Shown here piece after piece: positions 1 to 13,531 of a stretch of 64,000 nucleotides of DNA; positions within the stretch are counted from its first letter, which is position 1; each line of letters starts with the position of its first letter. The stretch comes from Lumbricus terrestris (taxonomy: Eukaryota > Annelida > Clitellata > Crassiclitellata > Lumbricidae). The notes below the pieces were generated by a model that made no database searches, had not been told where the DNA came from, and saw only the letters and a list, made by a program, of their open reading frames with translations. The stretch spans positions 18,337,685 through 18,401,684 of the forward strand of contig OX457044.1 of assembly GCA_949752735.1 (NCBI GenBank), read 5' to 3'. Both the position numbers and the translations under genes were made by a program.

Positions 1-1065
1 TCAATAGACTGACTGAGAGCAAGTTGTTGGGAAGAGGAGCCATGTTCACAAAAGTTTGGACATCATCAGCATAAAGGTGACCAGAGGCTGAGTGTTTAGC
101 AAACAGAAGAGGGATATCAGCTGTAAACAAGATATAAAGAAGTGGACCTAGTACGGATCCTTGAGGAACTCCAAATTTAAAAGGAACCCATGAGGTGCGA
201 GAATCATCTAGTATAACCATTTGGGTACGGTCAGTAAGATATGAACGAAACCAAAGAAGAGGAAGGCCAATAAGACCAAAAGAAGTTTCAAGACGATGTA
301 GTAGAATATCATGGTCTACCATATCAAATGCTGAAGATGCATCAAAGAGAGCCAGAAGAGTAACCTGTGATTTATCCATAGCAGAATAGATGTCAGAAAG
401 AAGAGAAAGAAGAGCAGTTTCAGTCGAGTGGTGAGCTCTAAAGCCAGGTTGTCTGGGAGGTAGAAGGCCCGATTGCTCAAGATAAGGGAGAAGTTGCAAA
501 GAAACAAATCGCTCTAAAGTCTTAGAGAGAAAGGAAAGATTTGCAATAGGGCGATTATTTTTGGCACAAGCTAGGATCCAGGTTGGGCTTCTTGAGAGAG
601 GGAAATACAAGAGCACGTTTCTCAGATGCTGGGAGGTGACCTTCTGAAAGAGACCTATTAAATAAGTACAACAGGAAGGGTACAATGTCATCTAGTATAT
701 CTACAATAACAAAGGGGGTAGAGGGTCTAATTCACATGATTTTAAATTAGAAGTAGAAAGAAGATGACGCAGTTCTGATTCAAGGATCGGCCGAAAATCG
801 TTGAAAGCCGACTCGGTAGAAGTGTAGGAAGGCGGTGTTGAATTGGCGGTAGAGTCACGAAGATCGTCCAGTTTCTTTGTGAGCATCGATAGAAAATTGT
901 CCGCTGTGAACGAAGGATTCGGAGTTGTTCGTGATGAACGACCCAGTAGACCGGAGATAGCGGACCAGAGACGTTTAGGATTCTTAGAGTTCCTGATAAC
1001 CAAATCCTCCCAATATGTCGACTCTTTCTGACGATAGAGACGGTAGAGGGAGTGCAGTTGATTGA
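1..1065 (-). mobile_element. Non-LTR retrotransposon (Jockey/CR1-like) reverse transcriptase fragment
   Basis: The minus strand encodes decayed reverse transcriptase. Around 140-185 it reads FKFGVPQGSVLGPL and around 60-110 it reads HLYADDVQ, the fingers and catalytic (YADD) motifs of non-LTR retrotransposon RT. A pre-RT segment at 701-1003 contains the conserved SCELDPLP stretch that precedes RT in this group. The frame is interrupted several times and the element runs off the left edge of the window, so it is a dead partial copy. A second copy of the same family lies at 23040-23350. Confidence 0.75.
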
Positions 1066-1080
1066 TATAGATCTATTATA

Positions 1081-1231
1081 TATAATGGAGGGCATTCACG
1101 TATTTCGCCTTATATAGGCCTACATGTATTTAGCGTATTCCTTGAATCTAGCGGATCGTTAATTATTAGCTATGCCTTCTAGATTCGATCTCATTACATA
1201 TCGCTCTCTAATCTCTATGTCAGTGTGGGAT
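1081..1231. repeat. Remnant of the end of an earlier tandem unit
   Basis: The sequence around 1125-1175 (a TTAGCGTATTCCTTG-type stretch followed by ATTAATTATTAGCTA) recurs near 9290 and 19885, where it forms the distal end of units A and B. Its presence here implies that another copy of the granulin unit once lay to the left and has been replaced by the LINE fragment. Confidence 0.5.
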
Positions 1232-1460
1232 CCAATGCGCCACCGGGCCCCGGGCCCCGGGTCCCATGTCTGGCAATTTTAAGTTGTTTATTCTGTTTTA
1301 TGCTTTGTTTAATAAGTGATAAATAATTCAGCTGTAATATCAGTGAATAAAGTTGAATAACTGAACCGTTTGATTCTCCACAATCCACATGCATTCAAAG
1401 CAAATTCTTCCGTCAGCAGCCTTTGTGTAATTTTTCACCAGAACCTTGGCTTATCGGATC

Positions 1461-2333
1461 CAGGGCCGTTTTAAGAAGTTTTGTGGCCCCAGGCAAAACC
1501 ATAATCTTAAACGTAACCATGGGTCTAATCTACAGGGTGGGCCAAAAAATGATCCCCTGCGTTTTTTGGGAATATCTTGGCCAAAAATAATAATTCAAAT
1601 CATGTTTTACGGGTTTAAAAGTAATTCATATCTACGTACAGTGCCAACTTTCATCGAAGTAAGCTATTTGAAGCAGAACAAAAGTTATATCACTTTTAGT
1701 GAGCCCACTCACTGTTTTTTGCAATTGAAAAAGTAACCCAACAAAAAGTAACAATAAACGATTTTCAAATATTTCGATGATATATTTTGACTATTGTACG
1801 TAGATATGAATTATCTTTAAGCCTGTAAGGCTTGATTCGAAATTTTTGGGCCAAGATAGACCCTATTGGCAAACAACCACAGGCCATTATTGTTTTTGGC
1901 TTACGTGTATCTAATCCTCAAGGGTCATGGGGGGGGGGCGGAGAACGAGTATTTCCGGTCGATCGCTGAGCCGCGTAGCGCCGAGAGGAAGCCATAGGAA
2001 GGGGCATGGGGGAATGTGCACCTCCCACCAGGAATTTTTTAATTTCCACATTGCAATGGCAGCATTTTAAGCTGCAATCTTAACAAAATTCTTCAACTTT
2101 TTAAAATTGTTACATTTATTAATTATAGTAGTATACTGCTGACAAAGCTAGCACAGCCATCTTTGTCCTACAAGTGTAAAATAAATTTAAGTTTAATATG
2201 TATGCGCTAAAGTTCGTAGAACATGTTGCTAATTTTGTTATGCGATATAGTCTTTTCGGATCGCCGAGGGGCCCTTCTGTTGCGCGGGGCCCTAGGCATG
2301 TGCCTCGCGTGCCTTGGCCTTAAAACGGCTCTG
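1461..2333. mobile_element. hAT-type non-autonomous transposon (MITE)
   Basis: The ends are inverted: CAGGGCCGTTTTAAG on the left and CTTAAAACGGCTCTG on the right. They are flanked by an 8-bp target duplication with one mismatch, ATCGGATC at 1453-1460 and ATCAGATC at 2334-2341. Terminal CAGRG and 8-bp duplications are hallmarks of hAT elements. No transposase frame is present. Confidence 0.8.
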
Positions 2334-2802
2334 ATCAGATCACACGAGCCATCTTTCCCGTTCTTGCTTCTGTGACTTTGTCAGAATCCGCCCTAAGCCT
2401 GACTTCAAAACTTCATCCAATCAGGACATCTAAGCATATAGTTCGCACCAAATTTAAACATTTCAATACGCTTTTTCTGAACATAAACATCACCCAAATA
2501 AACCACCTCCAGGCGATTAAGTCTGAGCTCCTATGATCTGTCTTACTTTTTGCCACTAACGTCTTATTATAGATCTGCTAAAGGTTACTGTACACAATCG
2601 GATGTTCAGCTACCCAAATTTCTTTCTCAACTAGGCCTACACACTTTGTGGCCAGCTGCACGTTAGAATAAGCCTTGATGCGAAGATAGGCTATAGACGC
2701 CTACGCGTGTTGGTCAACGGCCGAATTTGTTGTCAAATTTACAATTATTATACATACAATCCTAGTTATAATCATTTGATTGATTGGTTAACACAAGCGC
2801 AT

Positions 2803-2824
2803 GACACACACACACAAACACACA

Positions 2825-2880
<56 letters not shown>
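2803..2880. repeat. (AC)n microsatellite
   Basis: Runs of ACACAC with two early ACAA interruptions. No gene. Confidence 0.95.
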
Positions 2881-2883
<3 letters not shown>

Positions 2884-3870
2884 AATTGTTGTTGTAAATT
2901 AAATGCGTCTCGGACTTCTTAATATAGCTACAGAACTGCAATTGAACTATGGTTCAGATCCGAGCGTGGACCCAGTTTGCGAGAGAAGAGACTTACTGCC
3001 ACAACTTTCTATGACGCCAATGAAGTCCTTCTTAACCTAAACCATGGAAGACTGTTCGAGTTTCTCCAACTTGGCACTGCACAGCAATTTTTAAAAATCT
3101 GATCGTCCTGCGTCTTTTAGGCCTAAACCGGGTTAATCAGTAGGCTAACTGTTGTTCACGTTGAAACGCTATGCCTACTTGCAACTTTAGGAGCTTTTCA
3201 GTTCTACTATATTCATCATTGGCTAAACAGGCTTAGCAGTATGTGTAAGTATTCATGTATGCCTATGTTCATTCGTGGCACGTGCAGAATCAGACCTGTC
3301 GGCAGACTTTTCGGGCAGAGCAGTGGAGAGTCTCTAAGTTATCTATGGCCATTATCAAAAAATTTCTTCAAAACAAATTGAAATAATGGTATTAGGCTAT
3401 AATATTTTGTTAAGGTTGAGAGCCTTGAAGTTTAGATTGCAGCTGTGACAGTAGACCCAATAGGCAATTTAAATTTTCCGGAAATTTCTTTGTAAGCTTT
3501 TAACAACTGTTAGGCTACTGACTAGCCTATAACATTTTTCATGAACTTATTGGGGGTACAGCCCGGGCTAGTAAAAGTCTCGAGGTCTTTGGGCCATTTC
3601 TGGCTCATTTCGAAGAAGGAAAATTTGTTGTTTATATCAACGATATTAACGCTGTTGATGTGTCTGTCAAGACTTCCTTCAACATAATTGCTCAGGTGTG
3701 TTGGCTTATCTGTCAGACTAAATTAGATGTCAACTCTTAAGAATGCTTATATGAGACTCTAAACAGAAGACACGTCAAAGCTGATTATAATCGACGATTC
3801 AGGAACTTCAAAATCAAACAGACATCGTACACATCCGAGTGGAAAATTTTCAGGATGCTTCAGAATTTGC

Positions 3871-3877
3871 TATAAAT
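3871..3877 (+). promoter_or_regulatory. TATA box of granulin gene A
   Basis: TATAAAT sits in a block (CAGAATTTGC then TATAAATGAAGTC) conserved at the same relative place upstream of genes B (12347) and C (22404). About 125 bp downstream a splice donor follows, so the block reads as a core promoter plus first exon. This is inference from conservation between copies; no transcript was seen. Confidence 0.6.
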
Positions 3878-3894
3878 GAAGTCAAACCTTCTGC

Positions 3895-4001
3895 TTGAAT
3901 CGTCAAGTTGTCGCTGACTGCATCTGGTGCTGCTGACAAGAAGTCCGTCGACCGTCTGAACCGAGATATCGACTTAAAATCGTAGAGCTCGACAGTAAAG
4001 C
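3895..4001 (+). other. Putative 5'-UTR exon of gene A
   Basis: The segment lies just downstream of the TATA box and ends at a donor, AAAGC|GTAAGTATG, with the intron starting at 4002. The matching acceptor is TTTGTTTGTTAG just before AGGACGATG at 4825. The same exon/donor arrangement appears for gene B (ends 12458, GTAAGT) and gene C (ends 22527, GTGAGT). The transcription start is estimated only from TATA spacing. Confidence 0.5.
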
Positions 4002-4824
4002 GTAAGTATGATAGTAATGGTTTCAGTTGTATTTCTTTCACATCTTATATAGTTATATTTTGTCGAAGTGAACGGCGACTATTGTGTGCACACAAATTGT
4101 ACCTGCGATTTTTTTTTATTTGTGTTGGTGTCCATAAATAATCTAGGAGACATTAAAAAATGGCAAGTTATCACTTTGAATATCTGCTTACAATCATAGG
4201 CAATCACCCACTGCATGCAGTTGCCATTAGGCCTAGTTATTCAACGAAACACGTAAAATGGACAAGATAGTTTCTCGACGCCTCAGAGGAAGAGTTTTGG
4301 GTTGATTCAGTCTATATAGATCAATTAATCAAACGTATGGTTGGATGATTCTTGTGCAACGGGAGATACATGCACATATAACTTACTTGAAAATAGTTAA
4401 GCTGTTTTAAAAATATTTCCTCAGTAGGCCTTTTCTATTCATTCTACGATTCAATCCTGTTACTAAAGATATACACTTAGTTCGTATATTTCTAAAATTA
4501 ATTGCCTGTAGGGACATACATGTAGGCCTATGTCTACGTGACCACAATGTGGCTTTTGTAGGTAGCCTACGCTTTCGTTCGATGTCTTGAAAAACATTTA
4601 CTTCCTCATTTCAGTTTTCTAACCCTATTTAAATAGGAAAAATTGAACACATAGGCCTATATACCGATGTCCACCATTGATTGCCTATCTAAACTTCAAT
4701 AATGCTATCATCTTAAATTCATTTAAATAATTTTTAACTTTTCTTGATAGAAACCAGTAACACTGTAGTGTCTAAATCCAACTCATGAATCGCCATCGTT
4801 ATTTTGTTTGTTTGTTAGAGGACG

Positions 4825-6359
<1,535 letters not shown>

Positions 6360-7309
6360 TGGTTTGCGGCCAAAGAGTCAACAAAAGACAAAGATTCGAT
6401 GAAGTTATACATACATTAATATATTATTATCCACATGAATTGTAATCGGTACACAAACAATATATTCACGAGCGAATCATATCGCAGTGGAAGCTTGGTT
6501 GCTTTCTGCTATCTTTTCCTAGTAGTTCTTTTCTCTTGCATGCAGTCCTCATGGTGCTTCATTGCATGTAACTTTCTCCACTCATAAACGCAGAATCTGA
6601 GGGGGCTGGTTTGAGAGAGGACAATTAGCCTAAGTAAGGTCACACTCTACGAAACAAGTCTGGAACCTATCTTGACGTCGGGGCCAATTGGCAACCTTTT
6701 ATTAGACCGCAGTTTTTAGTTTATCCGATCTCTGCGGCTAAATTCACTTGTCTTAACTTGTCTTTAACCTTCGTCGATTCGAGGGTTGGTCGCTTCATGG
6801 ACACGCCTTCGCAAACTTTTTCACAGAGACTTGCATTAATTTTAGGTCCATAAATATATCAAAAGAAATTTATTGGCCACACATGACGAATTCGGAATCC
6901 GCCAATGACGTTACCAAAGAAGACAAATACCTTGCCAATAATCTTCGTTTACTTTGCAGCAATATCGTGATTCGTTGAGTCCAAAAGCCTACAGCCATAC
7001 ACTTGAAAACAATCAATGTGTTACATGTAGGTCGTGATACATGCATTTGCAACTAAATTTATGTGAAAATCTCTGAAGTAGGGCGCATAAGAGAATTTTT
7101 AAAGAACTGTCAGACGTGGACTGTATCATCAGTCATCTATAAGAAAAATATTTAGTTTGGTTATCATTTTAGGCCAATATACTTGAAGTGTTTCACTCAA
7201 CAGGTCAGCATTTAATTTGTTTCTGTTTCTAAGAGACTCTCACGTGATTTGCTTTTCTGCTCGTTGCTATATTTGATCTGAACTTAGATTTTCAACTTGT
7301 TTCAATAAA
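6360..7309 (+). other. 3'-UTR of gene A with poly(A) signal at 7304-7309
   Basis: No coding frame is visible. The region is collinear with 16863-17822 (gene B) and, more diverged, with 53751-54647 (gene C). An AATAAA lies at the matching end of each: 7304, 17817 and 54642. This conservation supports a long shared 3'-UTR of roughly 0.9-1 kb. Confidence 0.5.
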
Positions 7310-8499
7310 TTTCTTGCATTCCTGGATTGTGTTGGTATCTTGTCAATCATTAGGATCACCAGGTGATGATAAATCTCAGCTAGAATCCAGTGTTAGATCT
7401 GCATTTGCATCCCGTTCAAACAGAGGCATTAATAATAGTATGATATTCAGTAACTCTGATTTAAGAATAGAGATGGATGGATGGATCCAGATTTGACGAG
7501 GACCTTTGACAACAGAGGCCGTTGCCCTCGACAGAAATTTGTTTGGCATATTACAGCACTGTAATATCTTGACGATATCCAGTAGCTCTGATTTAAGAAT
7601 ACAGATCCACCACATGATCCATTATATAGGTCCTATACACTTAGGCGCCTTTGCACCCCGTAAATGGGAAGTGCACATGGCGGGCTGGCGGCGCCAAAAT
7701 ACATTTTAGGGGGAGTTATTCAGTATATGTCGAAAAAATTAAATGAAAAGAAGATTAAAAATTCCAACGAATTGGCAGGTCAGATGCAAGGGCAAAAGCA
7801 AAACAGGAAGGAAAACTCAAACAAAATCAAACTACCCGCCGCACCCTATGGTATAGCACCGCAATTATAAACGGAAGGTCTATGGATCTCTTGGAGTCCC
7901 CCCATTGCATAGGGCACTGAGAAAGTTAGAGACACATAACACCAGTAGGCCTAAATTGGTTTGTTACAATTACTAACCAGCTCTGATTGGTTCAAATTTG
8001 AAAATTCGTGATTCAAGACACAAGATCATTTCCAGTCAGGTACAATTGTGGAATTTTGAAACCAACATGAGCCAAATGAGATCTATCATAAATTTTATAT
8101 GGACGGGTGGAGGAACTGACCGGAGAAATGGCTGGAGAGACGTGTGCAAGTTAGACCGTCGGACAGACAGTGAGACAGAACGCACACATGGGCGACCGTA
8201 AATATATCTACAGTAGGGGCAAGCAGAATGAACACGTTAAAATTGTTAACAAGACCTTGGAAATACTAAAGAAGAAATTAAGAACATTGATTTATTCATA
8301 TAGGTTTCTATTATTATGTAAACTTCTCATTCTCGTTTTGTGTATCATTAGTGCTTTAGTTCGAAGTATTCTAATTTGTTAAAACCAAAAAGTGGTAGGG
8401 CTTATAGCTTAAAAAGTAAGTGTCAAATTCCACGGGTGGGTGCCCCTCTTGCCATAAATTATGTGCGGGCGCCGATGCACCCATAGACACAAGCACACG

Positions 8500-9210
8500 G
8501 TATGTGGACGTTTCATACTCGGACGTTTCATCCACGGACGGTTCATCCCGGACGATTCATCCAGTGGACGGCAATTTAAGGCACAGGTTCTAAATAGGTT
8601 TCATAAAAAGAGCGCTTAAGTATATGAAACATGCAGTTAAATAGATATAATAAGAATCTATAAAACTTGGAATTAAATAGATATCATAAAAGAACACTGA
8701 AGTAGGCTATGTGAAACAATTAAATGCATGGGTATCATAAAAGTCTATGAAACTTGAAATTAAATAGATATCGTGAAAAAACACAACTTTATATTAAAAG
8801 CTCAAAATGTATATTCTGAAAAGCATAGCCTGCCGGTAACTACATGTAGTTCAGAGGTTATTTTGCAATGTTAATTGTGCGACAAATGGGCAATTGCATT
8901 CGAACTTAGAAACGTAGGCTATGTCATGTCGATTTGTTAAACACTTTTGTCTGAGCTGATTCCACTGTTCATTGACATTTTGTACTGTGGTGTACAGAAT
9001 TTTATACAATGGCCAATTGAACGTACAACAATTTAACAGTGATGATAGAACAATTTAGGTGACTCTTCACCGGGACGCTGTCTTAGTGTCATGGCCGACT
9101 AATGAGCAAATCATATTAGGCCTACTATGCTCTATGAATCGTCCGTGGATGAACATGAACTGTCCAAGGATGAATCGTCCGGGGAGGAAACGTCCTAGAA
9201 TCAAGCACAC
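8500..9210. repeat. Inverted pair of GGACGATTCATCC-type short arrays
   Basis: Degenerate 13-17-bp units (GGACG-TTCATCC) run at 8500-8575. Their reverse complements (GGATGAATCGTCCGG type) lie at 9130-9205, enclosing about 550 bp of non-coding DNA. Unit B has the same arrangement at about 18935-19060 and 19710-19755. The layout suggests a MITE-like element with repetitive inverted ends. I found no target duplication. Confidence 0.45.
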
Positions 9211-9502
9211 AATATATAACCTATGTACATGTATATAAAATACATAATAAGAATATAAAGGACGGACCTTTACGTATATCACCTAATAATATATTTAGCG
9301 TATTCCTTGTATCTAGAGGATCCCTAATTATTAGCTAGGCAAGTCCATGGATGATGGCTCAGTGGGTCCCAAAAAAGCCCTTAGCAATAGGCCCCTAGTT
9401 AAAAGGATATTAGATCTATCTGGGCCTATGTTTTTGTGTTGACTCTTTTTATAGGTAGGTTATGTACTGGTTTTGTTGGTTTAATGGCCGCCTAAATGAC
9501 TA

Positions 9503-9672
<170 letters not shown>

Positions 9673-9936
9673 CAATAATGATAAGATAGTAATAGCAATA
9701 ATAATTTCTTCTATCAACAATCCTGTTGACCTACCACAACCGGCACAGTATACAGTTATGCAGACTTTGAAACATTTAACAGGAACGCAATCTCAAATCA
9801 CAAATCTAAACTAGGCCTACTAACAGAACAGACGGCCTGCAATACAAGGGCGCTAATATCAGTCTACAAAACACGTCTATCGTATAGGGGAGTTTCGAGG
9901 TTCGATATCGGTAGGTCCCTACCTCTCGCTCTCCAT

Positions 9937-10306
9937 CAGTAGCGGCGTTAGGGGGTTAGGAGGCTAAGTCTCCCCCTAAAAAGGCCATCCATTTTTCCCC
10001 CATGTAAAAATGAAATATTTGCATGATTAGCCCCACCCCTAAAAACTTAAACGCAAACGTAAACGTATGCACGAGGTTTTTCAGACAGCTAAGCTTGGCG
10101 GAATGAAAAAGTACCATTTACCAAGATTTCGACCAAATGACTGGAAAAAGGTCGTCAGAAATTTTGACGACTGAAATGGACACTTTTTCTTGAGATTTTT
10201 ACCGATGACTAAAAAAAGTCGTGAAAAATTTTGGCGACTGAAAACGGAAAATTTTCTCCCCGTAGATTCAGCCCCCCAAAAAACTGTAATCCTGGCGCCG
10301 CCACTG
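9937..10306. mobile_element. hAT-type MITE
   Basis: The left end CAGTAGCGGCGTTAG is the imperfect inverse of the right end GGCGCCGCCACTG. A perfect 8-bp target duplication CTCTCCAT lies at 9929-9936 and 10307-10314. The element is absent from the equivalent place near 20460, so it inserted after that unit boundary was duplicated. Confidence 0.8.
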
Positions 10307-10510
10307 CTCTCCATAGCAATGTGTCATCCAATGCGCCACCGGGACCCGGGAATCGCCCCAGATCTGGCAATTTTAAGTTGTTTGTTCTGTTTGATGCTTT
10401 GGTTAATTAGGCTATTGATAAATAATTCAGCTGTAATGTCGATGAATAAAGTCGAATTACTGGATGAGCCGCATGATTCTTCTCTTCTTCCAATGCTAAA
10501 GACATGACTC

Positions 10511-10601
10511 ACCGACTGGAACTCTCTTCCTTTGAATGTTCGTGACTCTGTCTTTCGCTCGAAAGTAAAAACTTACCTTTTCCAGTTTGCCTATAGATAG
10601 T
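10511..10601 (+). mobile_element. LINE C-terminal tail fragment
   Basis: The + strand reads DWNSLPLNVRDSVF then RSKVKTYLF and a stop, the characteristic extreme C terminus of CR1/Jockey-type LINE proteins. The same tail occurs at about 20665, where a hAT MITE interrupts it. Only the tail is present. Confidence 0.65.
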
Positions 10602-11604
10602 TTTTGATGTTTGACGAACGTCAATGTGCACTTCTGAGCTTTGCAAAGAGGACATTATCAAATTACAGTTGTATTGTATTGTATATTGTGTTGTCAGGTT
10701 GATAGCCACGCGGTAGAAGAAGCGGGAAATTATACTGATAGCAATACAGACGTTATTAGTTCACATAGTGAAATAAAACAATCGAGAGATCAAGAGGTGT
10801 AATGCAGTTGATAATAAATGCCTCACTTTGTAGCTAACTAGGCCAGTACGGTATTTAAATAATACGCTACATAAATTTCGTACACAGACTGAGTTACAAC
10901 TGTGTTCGAGCTACTATTTGTAAGTTTCAGCGACGCGAAGATATAGACGCCTTCGTGCGTTGGTTAAAATTGACGGTCGAATTTGTTGTCAAATATACAA
11001 TTATTATAATTACCATCCTATAGCTATAATTATTTAATTGATTGTTAATACAAGCGTTTGACACACACATCTAATTCATGCTGTAAATTAAATGAATCTT
11101 GGACTTCTTAATTTAGCTACAGAACTGCAATTGAACTATGGTTCAGATCCGAGCGTGGACCCGGATTGCGAGAGAAGGGACTTACTGCCACAACTTTCTA
11201 TGGTGCCAATGAAAGCCCTTCTTGACCTAAACCATAGAAGACTGCTCGAGTTTCTCCACCTTGGCACTGCGCGACAATTTTAAAAAATTTGATCGTCTTG
11301 CGCCTTTTAAAGCGAGTTAATCAGTAACTGTTGTTCACGTTGAAACGCTACTTGCAACTTTAGGAGCTTTTCAATAACTCTACTATAATATCCATCATTG
11401 GCCATGTAGGCTTAGCACTAAATGTGTAGGTTAGATCTATCATGTAAGCTTATGTTCATTCGTGGCATTGTGCAGAATCATGCCTTTCGGCAGACATTTT
11501 CGGGCGGAGCAGTGTTAACTGCTAAGTTGTCTATGGCCATTATGAAAACATTTCTTTAAAACAAATTGAAATAATGGAAGTATAATATTTTGATAAGGTT
11601 GAGA

Positions 11605-11885
11605 AATGGCCTAGTTGGCTACACCGGTAAGCGAGAGCGGCATACGTCTGTTGGTTGCAACGGACTGCGGTTCAAGTCCCGGGCTGGGAGTTGACATTCA
11701 GAGATTTAGATATCTCGGGCTAGTACGCGTGGGACGCAGGGGCACAAGCTCCTGCGGAGCGACCTTGGGCAAGTTGCTTACCCATCATTGTCTGTGGAGA
11801 AGGCAACGGGAAACACACTTACTCATCTCATCTCCATGGGCGTAAAGTCAATGAACCTGCCTTCGGGCAGAGAACCATCATCATC
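11605..11885 (+). mobile_element. tRNA-derived SINE
   Basis: The head resembles a tRNA promoter: box A TGGCCTAGTTGG near 11606 and box B GGTTCAAGTCCCGG near 11670. It ends in a short CATCATCATC tail. A 10-bp target duplication AAGGTTGAGA lies at 11595-11604 and 11886-11895. Unit A has only one copy of that sequence (about 3412), giving a clean empty site. Confidence 0.85.
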
Positions 11886-12346
11886 AAGGTTGAGAGCCTT
11901 GAAGTTTAGATTGTAGCTGTGACAGTAGACCCAATAGGCAATTTACATTTTCTGAAAATTTCTTTGTAAGCTTTTAACAGCAGACGCAGGCTACTGACTA
12001 TAATATTTTTCATAAATTGATTTCGGACACAGTCCGGGCCAATAAAAGTCGCGGGGTCCTTGGGCATTAGAATCCTGCCCCTTCGGACTCACTTCGAAGA
12101 AGATAAATTTGTTGTTTATATCAACGATATTAACGCTGTTGATGTGTCTGTCAACACATCTCAACATAATTGCTCAGGTGGGTATCTAAATTAGACTAAA
12201 TTAGATGCCAACTCTTGTCAATTTTTATGTGATGCTAAGCAGAAGACACGTCAAAGCTGATTATAATCGACGATTCAGGAACTTCAAAACTGGACCGACG
12301 TCGTACACGGCCGAGTGGAAAATTTTCAGGATGCTTCAGAATTTGC

Positions 12347-12458
12347 TATAAATGAATTCAAGCCTTCTGTTTGAATCGTCAAGTTGCCGATGTTGCTGAC
12401 AAGAAAACCGTCTGACATCGAGATATCGACTCAGAATCGTAGAGCTCGACAGTACAAC
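12347..12458 (+). promoter_or_regulatory. TATA box and 5'-UTR exon of gene B
   Basis: TATAAAT at 12347-12353, followed by a non-coding exon ending at a consensus donor AGTACAAC|GTAAGT (intron from 12459). Collinear with 3871-4001 in unit A and 22404-22527 in unit C. Confidence 0.55.
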
Positions 12459-12489
12459 GTAAGTTTGCTTGTTTGTTTGTTTGTATGTG

Positions 12490-12703
12490 CACTTGTTATA
12501 GCGGCCCTTCAAGCTCTCTACTCAGAGGCGCTCCCGACTGCGGAGCGGACACTGCATCGGATTTTCACGCCGAAGCGCTGAGCAATTGCGAGTGAAGGAC
12601 TTGCCCAAGGTCCCTACGCGGCGACTTGAGGTGGCTTCGAACCCCGAACCTTTCGGCTTCAAGGCAACGGCGCCACCACTATACCACCGCGTCCCACAGT
12701 ATG
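12490..12703 (-). mobile_element. tRNA-derived SINE (reverse orientation) in the 5' intron of gene B
   Basis: On the minus strand the head reads GGGACGCGGTGGTATAGTGG (box A-like), then GGGGTTCGAAGCC (box B-like), followed by a body with GGGACCTTGGGCAAGTCCTTC. The insertion is absent from the same intron of gene A. Confidence 0.7.
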
Positions 12704-13038
12704 ACAGTAATGGCTTCAGTTGCATTTCTTTCACATCTTATATAGTCATATTTTGTCGAAGCGAAACGGCGACTATTGTGTGCACACAAATTGTTCCTGC
12801 GAAAAATTCTGGTTCACAGAAAAGAATTTTAATTTGTGTTGGTGTCCATAGAAGACATTTAAAAAAATGGCAAAGCTAACACTTTGAAAATATCCCTACA
12901 ATCACTCACTGCATGCTGTTGCCATTGGTTTTTCAACGAAACACATAAAATGGACAAGATCGTTTCTCGAGGTCTAAGAGGAAGAATTTGGGTTGATTCA
13001 GTCTATAAATTAACCAACTGGTTGATTCTTGAACCATG

Positions 13039-13039
13039 G

Positions 13040-13083
<44 letters not shown>
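13039..13083. repeat. (AT)n microsatellite
   Basis: Pure ATATAT tract in the 5' intron of gene B. Not present in gene A. Confidence 0.9.
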
Positions 13084-13086
<3 letters not shown>

Positions 13087-13531
13087 AACTTACTAGAAAA
13101 TGGCTAAGCTGTTTTTATATATTTCCTGGATAGGCCTACTTCATTCATTCTACAATTCAATCCTGTTACTAAATATTTACACTGAGTTCGTATTGGCTAT
13201 TTCTAAAATTAATTGCCTTAAGGGACATACAATTATGTCTACGTGGCCACAAGGTGACTTTTGCACGCTTTAGTTCGATGTCTTGAAAAACATTTACTTC
13301 CTCATTTCAGTTTTCTAGCCCCAGTTAAATAGGAAAAGTTGAACACATAGGCCTACATATATATATATATACCGATGTCCACCATTGATTGCCTATCTAA
13401 ACGTTAATAATGATATCATCTTACATTCATTTAAATAATTTTTAGCCTTTCTTGATATAAACCAGTAACAGTGTCTAAATAAAACTCATGAATTGCCATT
13501 GTTTTTTTTAAAATTTGTTTGTTAGAGGACG

